Shown: one piece after another, positions 23,312-30,271 of the stretch
Layout of the letters: each line of letters starts with the position of its first letter
Numbering within the stretch: the first letter of the stretch is position 1
DNA from: a virus
Direction: 5' to 3' (one strand)
DNA length: 64,000 bases
IMG/VR virus record: IMGVR_UViG_3300046457_000175
Span: 55,290 to 119,289 of that record
Notes under the pieces: generated by a model
Seen by the model: only the letters and a program-made list of their open reading frames with translations
What the model was told of the DNA's origin: nothing
The model's database searches: none
Translations under genes and position numbers: made by a program

Positions 23312-23479
23312 TCACCTCCACATTGCGAAGACGGCGCGGTAGTTGCCGCCGTCCGCGACTTGGTTGAGGGAGAAGGCTGCTTCCCGGGCGATCCGCAGCG
23401 AGCGCATGCGGACCTTGTTGACCGTCCCGTCACGCAGGACGATGAACAGGGTGGGGATCGGGCGAGGGACTCGTCTCAC
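23312..23479 (-). CDS. Hypothetical basic protein, 55 aa
   Basis: GTG 23479 overlaps the upstream TGA (GTGA). VRRVPRPIPTLFIVLRDGTV, then a basic helix. The longer open frame 5' of the GTG is a shadow of the neighbouring gene. Function unknown. Confidence 0.6.
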   Translation of the reverse strand: MRRVPRPIPTLFIVLRDGTVNKVRMRSLRIAREAAFSLNQVADGGNYRAVFAMWR

Positions 23480-23640
23480 GACTGCACCTCGCGGACCGGC
23501 CGGACCAGGAACAGGACGCGGCACATCATGCGGTAGAAGCGACGCTGGGCGTGCTGGTCGGTGCAGGCGCGCCAACGGCGAGCGAGGCGCTGATGCAGTT
23601 CGGAGATCTGCTCGGCGGACAGGAAGGACAGCGTCCTCAT
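23476..23640 (-). CDS. Small basic helical protein, 54 aa
   Basis: Start ATG 23640 (MRTLSFLSAEQISELHQRLA). Basic helix throughout (RRWRACTDQHAQRRFYR), ending in a hydrophobic stretch. Coupled to both neighbours. Function unknown. Confidence 0.65.
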   Translation of the reverse strand: MRTLSFLSAEQISELHQRLARRWRACTDQHAQRRFYRMMCRVLFLVRPVREVQS

Positions 23641-23819
23641 TGCCGCACCTCGGCGCTCTTGTCGGCCATGTCGTGGGCGACCAGCAGCAGGTCCGCGATC
23701 AGGTCGTGCAGCTCGGCGCGGGTCATGCTCGGTGCCGGCTTGAACGTGATGCCGACCGTCGACTTCCCGTGGTCCGGTCTGTGGTAGATCGTGTGGTCGA
23801 AGAACTTGGAGACCGTCAT
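23637..23819 (-). CDS. First gene of the long leftward operon, hypothetical protein, 60 aa
   Basis: Start ATG 23819 (MTVSKFFDHTIYHRPDHGKS), with CGGAG 7 nt upstream and palindromic motif copy 9 further back. Two-domain look: a polar N-terminus and a helical C-terminus (ELHDLIADLLLVAHDMADK). Genes follow almost without gaps to 20.4 kb, so this is probably a promoter-proximal gene. Function unknown. Confidence 0.7.
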   Translation of the reverse strand: MTVSKFFDHTIYHRPDHGKSTVGITFKPAPSMTRAELHDLIADLLLVAHDMADKSAEVRQ

Positions 23820-23845
23820 GGTCGACTCCGTTTGCGTTTGCGCTG

Positions 23846-23861
23846 TTTGCATTCAAGCAAG
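23846..23861 (-). promoter_or_regulatory. 16-bp palindromic control motif, copy 9
   Basis: CTTGCTTGAATGCAAA on the coding strand, 26 nt upstream of the first gene of the long operon, with GCAAAC repeated twice more between motif and ribosome-binding site. Confidence 0.6.
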
Positions 23862-23911
23862 GACAAAGGCAAGCGCAAATTGCCATGTCCGTAGAACTGC
23901 GGATGATGAGA

Positions 23912-24007
23912 TGGCTGCACGAGTGGGCCTCGAACCCACCCCTTTAGTGAAATAATTTCACGTCCACCGGGTCTGCCGGTGCGCTCTACCAGCTGAGCTA
24001 CCGTGCA
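23912..24007 (-). tRNA. Class II tRNA, Ser-like, atypical anticodon loop
   Basis: The cloverleaf is complete: a 7-bp acceptor (TGCACGG/TCGTGCA), D arm GCTC/GAGC, a 5-bp anticodon stem CACCG/CGGTG, a long variable arm with a GTGAA/TTCAC stem, a T arm GTGGG/CCCAC, discriminator G and an encoded CCA. By position the anticodon is AGA (Ser). G73 and the long arm also fit Ser. The loop reads GCAGACC, however, without the near-universal U33 and with C37, and the D loop looks class I. It may be a degenerate or specialised tRNA. Confidence 0.7.
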
Positions 24008-24036
24008 GCCATCACGCCATCCAAGGGGGCAACCCC

Positions 24037-24065
24037 TTGATTTCCATTTGCATTTGTGCTATAGA
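24037..24065 (+). promoter_or_regulatory. Sigma70-like promoter, plus strand
   Basis: TTGATT and TATAGA separated by 17 bp, 8 nt before the ATG of a 39-aa ORF. It points rightward, against the surrounding leftward genes. Confidence 0.5.
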
Positions 24066-24072
24066 AAAGCCA

Positions 24073-24192
24073 ATGGATATCCCGTCTCCGGCCCAGATCG
24101 CGGGCCTTCTTGCCGCCCTCAGCGCCGCCATTTTCGCAGCGCATCTGGTACAGGCATACCGCGACATCAGGGTCGGGGAAATTCCAGAATAA
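24073..24192 (+). CDS. Putative single-helix membrane peptide, 39 aa
   Basis: MDIPSPAQIAGLLAALSAAI and on: one hydrophobic helix (about residues 8-26) and a charged C-terminus. It lies directly behind the promoter-like sequence at 24037 but has only a weak ribosome-binding site (AAAAG). It converges on, and overlaps by 26 nt, the leftward 96-aa gene. Confidence 0.4.
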   Translation: MDIPSPAQIAGLLAALSAAIFAAHLVQAYRDIRVGEIPE

Positions 24193-24457
24193 TTCCCGGA
24201 ATATTGGCCGCCGGGGGATTTATCGGTCCCGGTTTTCGAATTTCGAAGGCCGCCTCCAGCTCGACGATCGTGGCTTCGATCACGTCGACCGAGACACGGG
24301 GGGAGAAGAGGACCGAGAACGACTCGGCCAGGATCGCCGCCTGCTTCACGGTCAGGCCGGTACGCCCCTGATGGGCGGCATAGAGGACCCTTAGCCGGTC
24401 CCGAGCGTTCCCGGGCCGCATGGCCAGAGTGACGCCAAACCCTACAAATCCAGACAT
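24167..24457 (-). CDS. Hypothetical protein, 96 aa
   Basis: Start ATG 24457 (MSGFVGFGVTLAMRPGNARD), with GGAGG 11 nt upstream. Helical middle (TVKQAAILAESFSVLFSPRVSVDVIEATIVE, described here only as two helices) and a Pro-rich C-terminus. Function unknown. Confidence 0.65.
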   Translation of the reverse strand: MSGFVGFGVTLAMRPGNARDRLRVLYAAHQGRTGLTVKQAAILAESFSVLFSPRVSVDVIEATIVELEAAFEIRKPGPINPPAANIPGIILEFPRP

Positions 24458-24855
24458 CAGACGCGCTCCTCCATTCGTGGGCCGCCGGTTAGGCACACCC
24501 TCAAGATTGAACTACGCTAGGGGGTACAGAGAGAGGGGGAGAGAGGACGAGCCAGTGCTTGAGCCTGATCTCGTATCCTCTCCAGACGATCGCCTGAGGC
24601 ACACAGAGGGCGCCTACAGCCGGTCAAAACCACCAGATCGAGGCCAGAACCATGAAAGTTCGTCGTTTCGACCTTTCGCTTCCCATAAAAGCAAATTTCC
24701 AATTTCGGACTGAAATCGACCAAACGGGCCTCTCAGAACACCATATGTAGTGCCCAAGAGGCCCAAAATGACCCCAAAAGGGGGGTCTAGACACCTGAAA
24801 TGAGGTGGGACCTACTAGATATTGATTTTGTCCTTGGTCCGAGGACGACGGACAC
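24458..24855. other. Intergenic stretch, 398 bp, little coding support
   Basis: Holds a GGGGGTAC box with purine-rich flanks near 24518-24540, a possible 32-aa plus-strand ORF (24652-24750) and an imperfect GACCCC/GGGGTC hairpin near 24772. Two longer minus-strand frames have compositions typical of non-coding DNA. It may be a control region for the tRNA and 96-aa gene side. Confidence 0.4.
24652..24750 (+). CDS. Possible 32-aa peptide
   Basis: MKVRRFDLSLPIKANFQFRT and on to an HHM end, with GAGG 8 nt upstream. Basic N-terminus, no membrane helix. Weak support: isolated on the plus strand and very short. Confidence 0.25.
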   Translation: MKVRRFDLSLPIKANFQFRTEIDQTGLSEHHM

Positions 24856-25005
24856 CTATCTGGTGAGGGCTTCGAGCCGGGAGATTTGCATCTCCAGACC
24901 GGATGCCGAGGCTTTGCCGGCGAGATGCCAGCCAGCCCATGCAAACGCACAAAGAAAAACAAACGCGACGGGGAGGGGGATGATGATGCTCGACAGTCTT
25001 CTCAT
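24856..25005 (-). CDS. Small membrane protein, 49 aa
   Basis: ATG 25005 with CAGGAG 7 nt upstream. MRRLSSIIIPLPVAFVFLCA, one long hydrophobic helix (about residues 6-25) after two Arg, then a helical amphipathic tail. It sits behind palindromic motif copy 10. Function unknown. Confidence 0.65.
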   Translation of the reverse strand: MRRLSSIIIPLPVAFVFLCAFAWAGWHLAGKASASGLEMQISRLEALTR

Positions 25006-25099
25006 GACGTACTCCTGTTTACTGTTTGGTCCCTGGGGTTGATCGCCATCCGGACGCTCAGGCGGGGGTCCGGCTCCCCATGCCCCGGGTTGATCCCGG

Positions 25100-25115
25100 G
25101 TTGCATTCATGCAAA
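25100..25115 (-). promoter_or_regulatory. 16-bp palindromic control motif, copy 10
   Basis: TTTGCATGAATGCAAC on the coding strand. The TGA of the 75-aa gene lies inside it. The next gene start is 95 nt downstream. Confidence 0.5.
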
Positions 25116-25334
25116 GCCAAAGGCACGACGAACGGTGACGTCGAGCGGCATGGTTGCCCTCATACGGGAGCCGGTGATGACGGCGTCCTCGAGGTCGTCG
25201 GTGTAGTAGGCACTCGGCTCGGCTGCGGCGTAGCCAAGCTCGGCGTATGAGACGCGGAACTCGCGGTCTTTGCGGCTGATCCGCATTGCGGACATGGCCA
25301 GGCGCTGACGAGCCTCGGTGAGGGTGATCGACAT
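25107..25334 (-). CDS. Hypothetical protein, 75 aa
   Basis: MSITLTEARQRLAMSAMRIS. Basic helical N-terminus followed by EFRVSYAELGYAAAEPSAYY and a basic C-terminus. Ends inside the palindromic motif. Function unknown. Confidence 0.7.
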   Translation of the reverse strand: MSITLTEARQRLAMSAMRISRKDREFRVSYAELGYAAAEPSAYYTDDLEDAVITGSRMRATMPLDVTVRRAFGFA

Positions 25335-25361
25335 GGTGGTTCTCGCGATGTGGGGTGTGGG

Positions 25362-25907
25362 TTACTTGGGCAGATGGCGGAGGCGATCGGGGCGATCGAT
25401 CAGGCCGGACCCGCCGACGCGGATGCGCTTACTGAACTGATTGACCTCGATGGCGCCCACGGCTCGGCCATGGGCATCCTCGATCGTGTAGGTCTTGGTG
25501 GTGCGGTACTCGGGCAGCTCGCAGTCGTCGCTGACTGCGTAGGGGTCGCGTCCCTTGCGCTTCTTCGGCGCCTCACGGCGGATGCGGGAGGGTGGCGCGG
25601 GGTCGTAGATCGACTTCGGCTCATAGTGGCCGGTCTTGCCCAGCGGGTCCGGGGTCTCGTTGTGGTCGTCCATGGCCTCGAAGCGCTTGAACTGGGCGTA
25701 CTCGGCTTTGTCGCGGAGGTCAGAGACAGACAGGCGCTCATGCATGGCCGGCACCTTGGGCACTGGGGCGAAGTTGCCAGCCAGCCAGCTGTCGGCGCTC
25801 TCACGCTTGGCGTCGTAGTCGTTCTGCCGGATCTCGCGGAGGACCCGGCGCTCGGCCTCGGTCATGATTTGGCGCGCAGTTGGGCGTTCGATGAAGCGCT
25901 TGGCCAT
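25362..25907 (-). CDS. Hypothetical protein, 181 aa
   Basis: Start ATG 25907 (MAKRFIERPTARQIMTEAER). The first 80 residues are helical and charged, the middle has low-complexity basic stretches (REAPKKRKGRDPYA), and the last 40 are beta-rich (KTYTIEDAHGRAVGAIEVNQ). The hydrophilic linker suggests a nucleic-acid or protein scaffold, but no family is recognised. Confidence 0.7.
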   Translation of the reverse strand: MAKRFIERPTARQIMTEAERRVLREIRQNDYDAKRESADSWLAGNFAPVPKVPAMHERLSVSDLRDKAEYAQFKRFEAMDDHNETPDPLGKTGHYEPKSIYDPAPPSRIRREAPKKRKGRDPYAVSDDCELPEYRTTKTYTIEDAHGRAVGAIEVNQFSKRIRVGGSGLIDRPDRLRHLPK

Positions 25908-26007
25908 CGCAAAATCTCTCAAGATAGGGGTGGGGGTGTTTTGCCCTGAGGGCGAAGGTCGGATTTTGTCGAGGCGCGCTCACGTCCGGGCGCCCGGAGA
26001 AAAGCCG

Positions 26008-26047
26008 AAAAAAAGCCAGCCGAAAGGCCCCCCGGGGATTACCCGGG
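26008..26047 (-). terminator. Terminator after the 264-aa gene
   Basis: On the minus strand a CCCGGG/CCCGGG hairpin is followed by a GCC-TTTC-GGC hairpin, then seven T. It lies 44 nt past the stop at 26091. Confidence 0.65.
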
Positions 26048-26090
26048 AGGTCTCAGGCCGTTGGGTGGTTGAGGGGTAGGCGAGAGGGGC

Positions 26091-26885
26091 TTACGCCGCC
26101 TCCGCCATTTCCTCCAGTTCCGCCGGGATCAGGGTGGCAGCTTCCGCCGTGGTTTCGCCGAATGCTTCATCGACGTCCGCCGCGACGCTTGCCCGCTCGA
26201 GTCGCACGCCTTCCAGCTTGGCGATCAAGAGAGTGAGTTCCGCATCGGTCAAGTCCATGGCCTTTTTGACCATGCCGTCAACCACGTCCGCCTTTTCCTT
26301 TTCGGTCGCGGGCTTGGAAAGCCGCTGTGTCAGCTTGGCGAACGAGTCGCCATAGGTGGCCTTCACAAATTCGCGGAAGTGTTCCGCTTGTGCCTGCCCG
26401 TCCGCGCCGCTGGCCTTCAATGCCAGAATGTCGCGGATTGCACCGGCATGATTGGTGCAGACGTCCGACATGAGGCGGAAGGACCATGTCCGGAGCTTGG
26501 CCAGCCCGTCGACGAGTCGCGCCTTGTCGGGCTTGGCAAAGTCCGCGTTGGCAGTTTTGCCGCCGTCGACATAGTCCGAAATGGCCTTTTCGCGGTCCTT
26601 GCCCTTTTGCGCCATGCAGCGTCCAAGGATATCATCCGAGTCGCGCCACACAGTGTTGCCCTTGACGGCATACTTTTTCAGGAAGTGGCGGAAGGTGGCC
26701 TTATTCGCCTTTTCCGTAATTTCCTTGTCGGTTTCGGCGCGCTCGACTTGGCGGTTTGCCATGACGAGTCCAAGGGCAACGGTCGCGGTGAAAGCCGCGC
26801 TATCGTCCTCTTTAACCGCCTTGATCGCGGCGGAAAGGGCAATTTCGCCCAGTGTCTTTGCCGTGGTTGCAGTTGCGGTAGTCAT
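26091..26885 (-). CDS. Hypothetical protein, 264 aa, monocistronic
   Basis: AAGGAAC precedes ATG 26885. A Thr/Ala-rich start (MTTATATTAKTLGEIALSAA) leads into a fully helical protein: a Lys/Glu-rich segment (about 50-105), a hydrophobic central part and an acidic Ala/Glu C-terminus (about 240-264). No catalytic motif; a structural or DNA-associated role is possible. It has its own terminator and a 150-nt leader with hairpins, so it forms a separate transcription unit next to the AT-rich island. Codon choice is less GC-biased than in the neighbouring small genes. Confidence 0.75.
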   Translation of the reverse strand: MTTATATTAKTLGEIALSAAIKAVKEDDSAAFTATVALGLVMANRQVERAETDKEITEKANKATFRHFLKKYAVKGNTVWRDSDDILGRCMAQKGKDREKAISDYVDGGKTANADFAKPDKARLVDGLAKLRTWSFRLMSDVCTNHAGAIRDILALKASGADGQAQAEHFREFVKATYGDSFAKLTQRLSKPATEKEKADVVDGMVKKAMDLTDAELTLLIAKLEGVRLERASVAADVDEAFGETTAEAATLIPAELEEMAEAA

Positions 26886-27779
26886 TTGGTCGGTTCCTTT
26901 TCAGTTTTCCGGAGGCCCGGAGGTTTTTGGAGATTTGAACACGGCTCTCCCGTGCTCTGGGAACACTTGGTTCCAGAGACTTCACGAGTCAGAAGACTCG
27001 CGCGTGAGAAGAGAGCAGTTCCAAAACCTCCGTTTGCATTTCCAGTACCCACAACATACTCAATACAAACATCGTTGGGTGAGAAATAAATTCATCAATG
27101 ATTTCAATAACTTACATACATCGAAAATCCGAAATCAAAATCGAGGCCTTGGAAATCGAGCACGAAAAACGCTGTGTTTTCAATGGCTTAGCAGGAATGC
27201 AAACGAGTCTGTCTTCGGCCTTCCCGAAATGATGCAGGAAAATCCGAAGTCTCCTAGCGAATCACCTTGTCAAGCCCTTGTTTCACTCTCTGTTCTCATC
27301 CTTTAGTCTAAGACAATCATTCATCAAGCGGAGAATTTTCTTCCTTTGTTTCCAAAAAAAGAGAATAATTTTTTATTGCATAGGCCCCCCATGTCGGCTG
27401 ACCCCTCAAAACTTCGAACCGCTAAAAGGGCCTTTTCCCAACGAGGGCAGGGACATGGGGCGAAACCCCTCGGCATCAGGGAGGCACAGGGGCTGTGTGC
27501 GTTAAAACGGGCGGCCCGTGCATCGGGAGCCTGGACTGGCAGGCCGCTCCTGGGGCTTCCCTGGCCGTTTGCATCGGGGAGGGCTGTCCGCAAAACGTAT
27601 ACAAACTCGGGACAGGCCTGGCGTAAGAGATCCGGCGCAGATTTCTTACAGGGGGTGGCCTCGGAAATCGGGCGGCCCTGTTTTGGGGCCCCACCTGCGC
27701 GCCGCATAATGCAAAAGGGTAATTGCAGCGAGCGCTCCGCGCTGGTAGTGCAAACGCCAACCGTGCCGGGAGGGACAAT
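26886..27779. other. Gene-free region with AT-rich island, 894 bp
   Basis: Three parts. 26886-27030 is the leader of the 264-aa gene, with repeated CCGGAGG and a hairpin (CTCTGGGAAC/GTTCCAGAG). 27040-27380 is markedly AT-rich for this genome and holds no credible gene. 27390-27779 is GC-rich and folded (for example CCCCATGTC/GACATGGGG about 60 nt apart, GGGGCGAAACCCC); frames on both strands stay open there, but their amino-acid composition looks non-coding. A replication origin or promoter region is plausible. Confidence 0.5.
27726..27748 (-). repeat. Short palindromic repeat R2, copy 1
   Basis: CAGCGAGCGCTCCGCGCTGG plus three bases on the plus strand, 31 nt upstream of the TTG-start membrane protein. 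Shares the core GCGAGCGCTCCGCGCT with the other copies. Confidence 0.65.
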
Positions 27780-28003
27780 TGGACAAACGCTACATCGTGC
27801 TGGCCGCCGTGCTGGCGGCATTCGGGGCCACCTATCTGCTCTTCACGACGATGAACCCGCCCGACCTCGCCACACGAGCTGAGCAGGCCTGCCGCAAGGA
27901 GTACGGCAACAGCCCAGGCGTTGGATCATGCACGGTCGACCTCATCATGCGCGGGTCGAACGATCGAGAGCGGACCAACAACGCCTATCGGAACATGCGC
28001 TGA
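27780..28003 (+). CDS. Small membrane-anchored protein, 74 aa
   Basis: TTG start at 27780 with GGGAGGG 5 nt upstream. DKRYIVLAAVLAAFGATYLL at the N-terminus is a single membrane helix or uncleaved signal anchor; the rest is polar, with two Cys (CRKEYG and SCTVD) that could form a periplasmic disulfide. An isolated rightward gene in a leftward block, between two R2 repeats. Function unknown. Confidence 0.6.
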
Positions 28004-28012
28004 CGGCGCCCG

Positions 28013-28040
28013 TGGGTAGCGAGGGCTCCGCCCTGATCTA
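28013..28040 (-). repeat. Short palindromic repeat R2, copy 2
   Basis: GTGGGTAGCGAGGGCTCCGC, then CCTGATCT. It differs from the core by paired changes (GAGGGC/GCCCT) that keep the palindrome, which suggests selection for pairing. Confidence 0.6.
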
Positions 28041-28152
28041 CAGACAGACCATGTGGCCCCTGGCGGCCCGCCCATGGATCAACCGGTCGCATACGACCAC
28101 TTCAACGGAGCAGCAGGTCACATATGACCAGATGCCCGGGTCAGATGCAGGC

Positions 28153-28177
28153 GTGGGTAGCGAGCGCTACGCGCTGA
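28153..28177 (-). repeat. Short palindromic repeat R2, copy 3
   Basis: GTGGGTAGCGAGCGCTACGC plus GCTGA. It contains the TAG stop codon of the 83-aa gene 28167-28418. Confidence 0.65.
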
Positions 28178-28418
28178 CCGGCACGACTATCCGGATCGGC
28201 ATCGTCGCCGCGGCGATCGTCGCGAGCTGGCGGATGATGTGGCGGACCTCGTCGTGCATCGGGCGGACCGCCACGTTGAAGTCGCGCCAGATCCGGGCCG
28301 CCTCGTCCTGGTCACGGGACCGGTCCATGGCTCGGCGCATCTTGATCTCCTCGGCCGCGATCCGGGTGCGGAGGAGGTGGAGCAGCTCACGAGCTGCCGG
28401 TGGGGTCTCGAAAGTCAT
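28167..28418 (-). CDS. Hypothetical helical protein, 83 aa
   Basis: Start ATG 28418 (MTFETPPAARELLHLLRTRI). An R2 repeat supplies a GCGGAGCG ribosome-binding-site-like sequence just upstream, and the gene's stop lies in another R2 copy. A longer form from GTG 28457 would translate the repeat as SSAERSPAM. Wholly helical, charged; contains AARIWRDFNVAVRPMHDEV. Function unknown. Confidence 0.65.
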   Translation of the reverse strand: MTFETPPAARELLHLLRTRIAAEEIKMRRAMDRSRDQDEAARIWRDFNVAVRPMHDEVRHIIRQLATIAAATMPIRIVVPVSA

Positions 28419-28422
28419 GGCC

Positions 28423-28442
28423 GGCGAGCGCTCCGCGCTAGA
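28423..28442 (-). repeat. Short palindromic repeat R2, copy 4
   Basis: GGCGAGCGCTCCGCGCTAGA on the plus strand. It lies immediately upstream of ATG 28418, and its GCGGAGCG could serve as the ribosome-binding site. Confidence 0.7.
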
Positions 28443-28443
28443 C

Positions 28444-28746
28444 TCATAGATTGCCACCGCAGTGTCGGCACTGGCGGTGCTCGACCGGCATGAAGGCGTC
28501 CTTGATCGGATGATCCGGGTCCTCGTACAGACCGCCGCTGACGACGCTGATGTTGGTGTCGACGTCTGGGTGCCGCCAGTCCTTGCGGGCCGTGTGCGCG
28601 TAGCGGGCGCCCGGGAAGATGGGCTCTCCCTTCGGGGCCGGCTGCTCCGCGGTGCAGACCGGCTTCTTCGCTTCGATGTCGCGGAGGATCTGCTCGGCCG
28701 TGCTGCCGGCGACGCCTCTGTTGCATAGCAGGACGTGTCGCTTCAT
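28444..28746 (-). CDS. Zinc-finger-like hypothetical protein, 100 aa
   Basis: MKRHVLLCNRGVAGSTAEQI. The C-terminal RQCRHCGGNL and Cys residues at about 8 and 31 could build a metal site. AAGG precedes ATG 28746, which overlaps the upstream stop. Function unknown. Confidence 0.65.
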   Translation of the reverse strand: MKRHVLLCNRGVAGSTAEQILRDIEAKKPVCTAEQPAPKGEPIFPGARYAHTARKDWRHPDVDTNISVVSGGLYEDPDHPIKDAFMPVEHRQCRHCGGNL

Positions 28747-28991
28747 TGGCCTTCTCCTCGGCTCGGGCGGCGCAGGCGGCCGGGCTCGTTGAGCCGCAGC
28801 TTCAGCACCAGCTCGCGCACGCGGTCTTCCTTCGCCACCCGTTCCTTGGCCGCCTGATGGCGCTCAGCCTGGCGCTCGCGGATCTTCCGCAGGGTTTCCT
28901 GCAGCTGGGCCGCCTCGGCCTCACTGACCTGGCGCGGGCCGCGGCTTTCCCACAGTGGTCCCTCGAAGGGGATATAGTCGTCATCGTCCAT
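28743..28991 (-). CDS. Hypothetical coiled-coil protein, 82 aa
   Basis: Start ATG 28991 (MDDDDYIPFEGPLWESRGPR), immediately preceded by R2 copy 5. Residues 22-70 are a charged coiled coil rich in Arg, Glu, Gln and Ala. Function unknown. Confidence 0.65.
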   Translation of the reverse strand: MDDDDYIPFEGPLWESRGPRQVSEAEAAQLQETLRKIRERQAERHQAAKERVAKEDRVRELVLKLRLNEPGRLRRPSRGEGQ

Positions 28992-29015
28992 GGGTAGCGA
29001 GCGCTCCGCGCTAGA
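28991..29015 (-). repeat. Short palindromic repeat R2, copy 5
   Basis: TGGGTAGCGAGCGCTCCGCG plus CTAGA. It touches ATG 28991 on one side and overlaps the stop of the 33-aa membrane peptide on the other. Confidence 0.7.
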
Positions 29016-29112
29016 GAAGAACACACAGGACCGCGGCCACGATCCAGATCAAGCCGATCGGGTACACTGTCACCCGGATGGTGCGCGGGCCTACGCGCTT
29101 GACACTGATCAC
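29011..29112 (-). CDS. Single-helix membrane peptide, 33 aa
   Basis: GTG 29112 overlaps the preceding TGA (GTGA). VISVKRVGPRTIRVTVYPIG is basic, followed by one hydrophobic helix to the C-terminus (LIWIVAAVLCVLL). Ends in R2 copy 5. Confidence 0.55.
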   Translation of the reverse strand: MISVKRVGPRTIRVTVYPIGLIWIVAAVLCVLL

Positions 29113-29381
29113 AGCCGCACCACGATCAGGTCGTCGACCGAGAAGCCGTCCGTCCAGCCGTGCCGATTGACGATCTCGTCGTCGCTGGCGATGCCGACGT
29201 TGATCTCGTGGCCGCTGCCGTCCTGGTATTCCCAGACCATGGACACGACGACGTACTCGGCGGGCCACTCCGCGGCATACTGGGCGGCCGGCGACACGGT
29301 CACGCGGCTGCCGACACGGATCGGGGCGACCTCGATCATCTGGCGCATCAGGATTTCGTGGCGGGGCAGGGCGGCGTTCAT
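29109..29381 (-). CDS. Hypothetical beta-rich protein, 90 aa
   Basis: MNAALPRHEILMRQMIEVAP, then RVGSRVTVSPAAQYAAEWPA, VVVSMVWEYQD and a strand-rich end: an SH3/KOW-like layout. Coupled to the 33-aa peptide. Function unknown. Confidence 0.7.
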   Translation of the reverse strand: MNAALPRHEILMRQMIEVAPIRVGSRVTVSPAAQYAAEWPAEYVVVSMVWEYQDGSGHEINVGIASDDEIVNRHGWTDGFSVDDLIVVRL

Positions 29382-29385
29382 CAGG

Positions 29386-29511
29386 TCACTCTCCGGAGAA
29401 ATACCAGTCGGCCGCCTTGCGGAGGAGGCCAGTGTTGTTGGCGATGACGAGGCTGCCGATCAGCGCCAGCGCCACGACGATGCCGGTGAAGGCAGCGGTC
29501 CTGATCGCCAT
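29386..29511 (-). CDS. Small membrane protein, 41 aa
   Basis: ATG 29511 overlaps the stop of the 106-aa gene. MAIRTAAFTGIVVALALIGS is a membrane helix (about residues 7-24), followed by a short charged tail. Function unknown. Confidence 0.6.
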   Translation of the reverse strand: MAIRTAAFTGIVVALALIGSLVIANNTGLLRKAADWYFSGE

Positions 29512-29831
29512 CACGGCAGCTCCGTGGGCCGCTTGGTCAGCAGGCCTTGTCGGATCCGCCACCACAGGCCGGCCCCGCTCTCGCATTCCGAGACTGGCGG
29601 CACTGCATCGAGGCCGTGCTTGCGCTGAAGCAGCTTGCCGGTGTCGTGATCGCCGTCCCGCCAGGTGGCTCCCTGGCTCAGCCGGTGAAGCACGAAGGGC
29701 CGCGCCAGCTCGGGAGCATCCCTGAGGGCCGCCATGAGTCCGAACTGGAACTCGAGAGCGTCGACCAGCTCGCGGCGCAGCTCCGCGATCGAGAGCCGGT
29801 TGATGTAGGACTCGTCGACGAGGTCGCTCAC
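29511..29831 (-). CDS. Hypothetical protein, 106 aa
   Basis: MSDLVDESYINRLSIAELRR, a helical acidic N-terminal half and a basic C-terminus with SGAGLWWRIRQGLL. Overlaps both neighbours by 1-4 nt. Function unknown. Confidence 0.7.
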   Translation of the reverse strand: MSDLVDESYINRLSIAELRRELVDALEFQFGLMAALRDAPELARPFVLHRLSQGATWRDGDHDTGKLLQRKHGLDAVPPVSECESGAGLWWRIRQGLLTKRPTELP

Positions 29832-30178
29832 ATGTGGTCTCCCAGGTTACGCTTGAACTCGCGCAGGAAGGCGTTCGCCTCGTTGAGATCGGCCGGCAGG
29901 TCGGTCGCCCACGACACCGAGACTCGAGCGATCGGCGTCGGGATCATGCGGAAGAGCCAGAGGAACTGGCGGCGGCTCTGGAACGGACGGAAGGTCCGGC
30001 CACGGATCTTGCGCTGCTCACCGGGGAGGGGATGTCGCCACTGGCGGCTGCTGAGTTGGGCGCCGAAGCCACCGATCCAGGTGTAGAGCCGGCCGCTCAG
30101 CCAGTAGAACCGGTCGTCGAAGTAGGGCGACGCGAGTCCGTGGCCGTTGCCGAAGATCAGATGGTCGAGGAAAAGCAT
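29828..30178 (-). CDS. Hypothetical protein, 116 aa
   Basis: MLFLDHLIFGNGHGLASPYF: aromatic-rich first half (YWLSGRLYTWIGGFG), basic centre (RKIRGRTFRPFQSRRQFLW), helical end. A motif-like half-palindrome lies 10 nt upstream of ATG 30178. Function unknown. Confidence 0.7.
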   Translation of the reverse strand: MLFLDHLIFGNGHGLASPYFDDRFYWLSGRLYTWIGGFGAQLSSRQWRHPLPGEQRKIRGRTFRPFQSRRQFLWLFRMIPTPIARVSVSWATDLPADLNEANAFLREFKRNLGDHM

Positions 30179-30188
30179 CCGGCTTGAC

Positions 30189-30203
30189 TAGCACGAATGC
30201 AAA
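30189..30203 (-). promoter_or_regulatory. Palindromic control motif, divergent copy 11
   Basis: TTTGCATTCGTGCTA on the coding strand: arms kept, centre changed to ATTCGT. Same centre as copy 12 at 30899. Ends 10 nt before ATG 30178. Confidence 0.45.
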
Positions 30204-30226
30204 TGCGATGCAAATATTCGCGGGGC

Positions 30227-30260
30227 CGGCGGGCGCTTCGCGCCAGAGTCATAACCAAAC
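30227..30260 (+). repeat. Short palindromic repeat R2, copy 6 (long form)
   Basis: Core GCGGGCGCTTCGCGCCAGAG followed by a TCATAACCAAAC tail shared with copy 7. Intergenic between the 116-aa and 90-aa genes. Confidence 0.65.
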
Positions 30261-30271
30261 CGCCCGCGGCG

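Noticed and set aside
23941-23970. Intron in the class II tRNA
   Set aside because: The GTGAA/TTCAC segment lies in the variable-arm position and closes a normal class II arm, so no intron is needed.
27324-27882. Overlapping open frames on both strands in the GC-rich part near 27.4-27.8 kb
   Set aside because: Two long frames on opposite strands with odd Pro/Ser/Arg composition and no clear ribosome-binding site; more likely non-coding DNA or a folded region.
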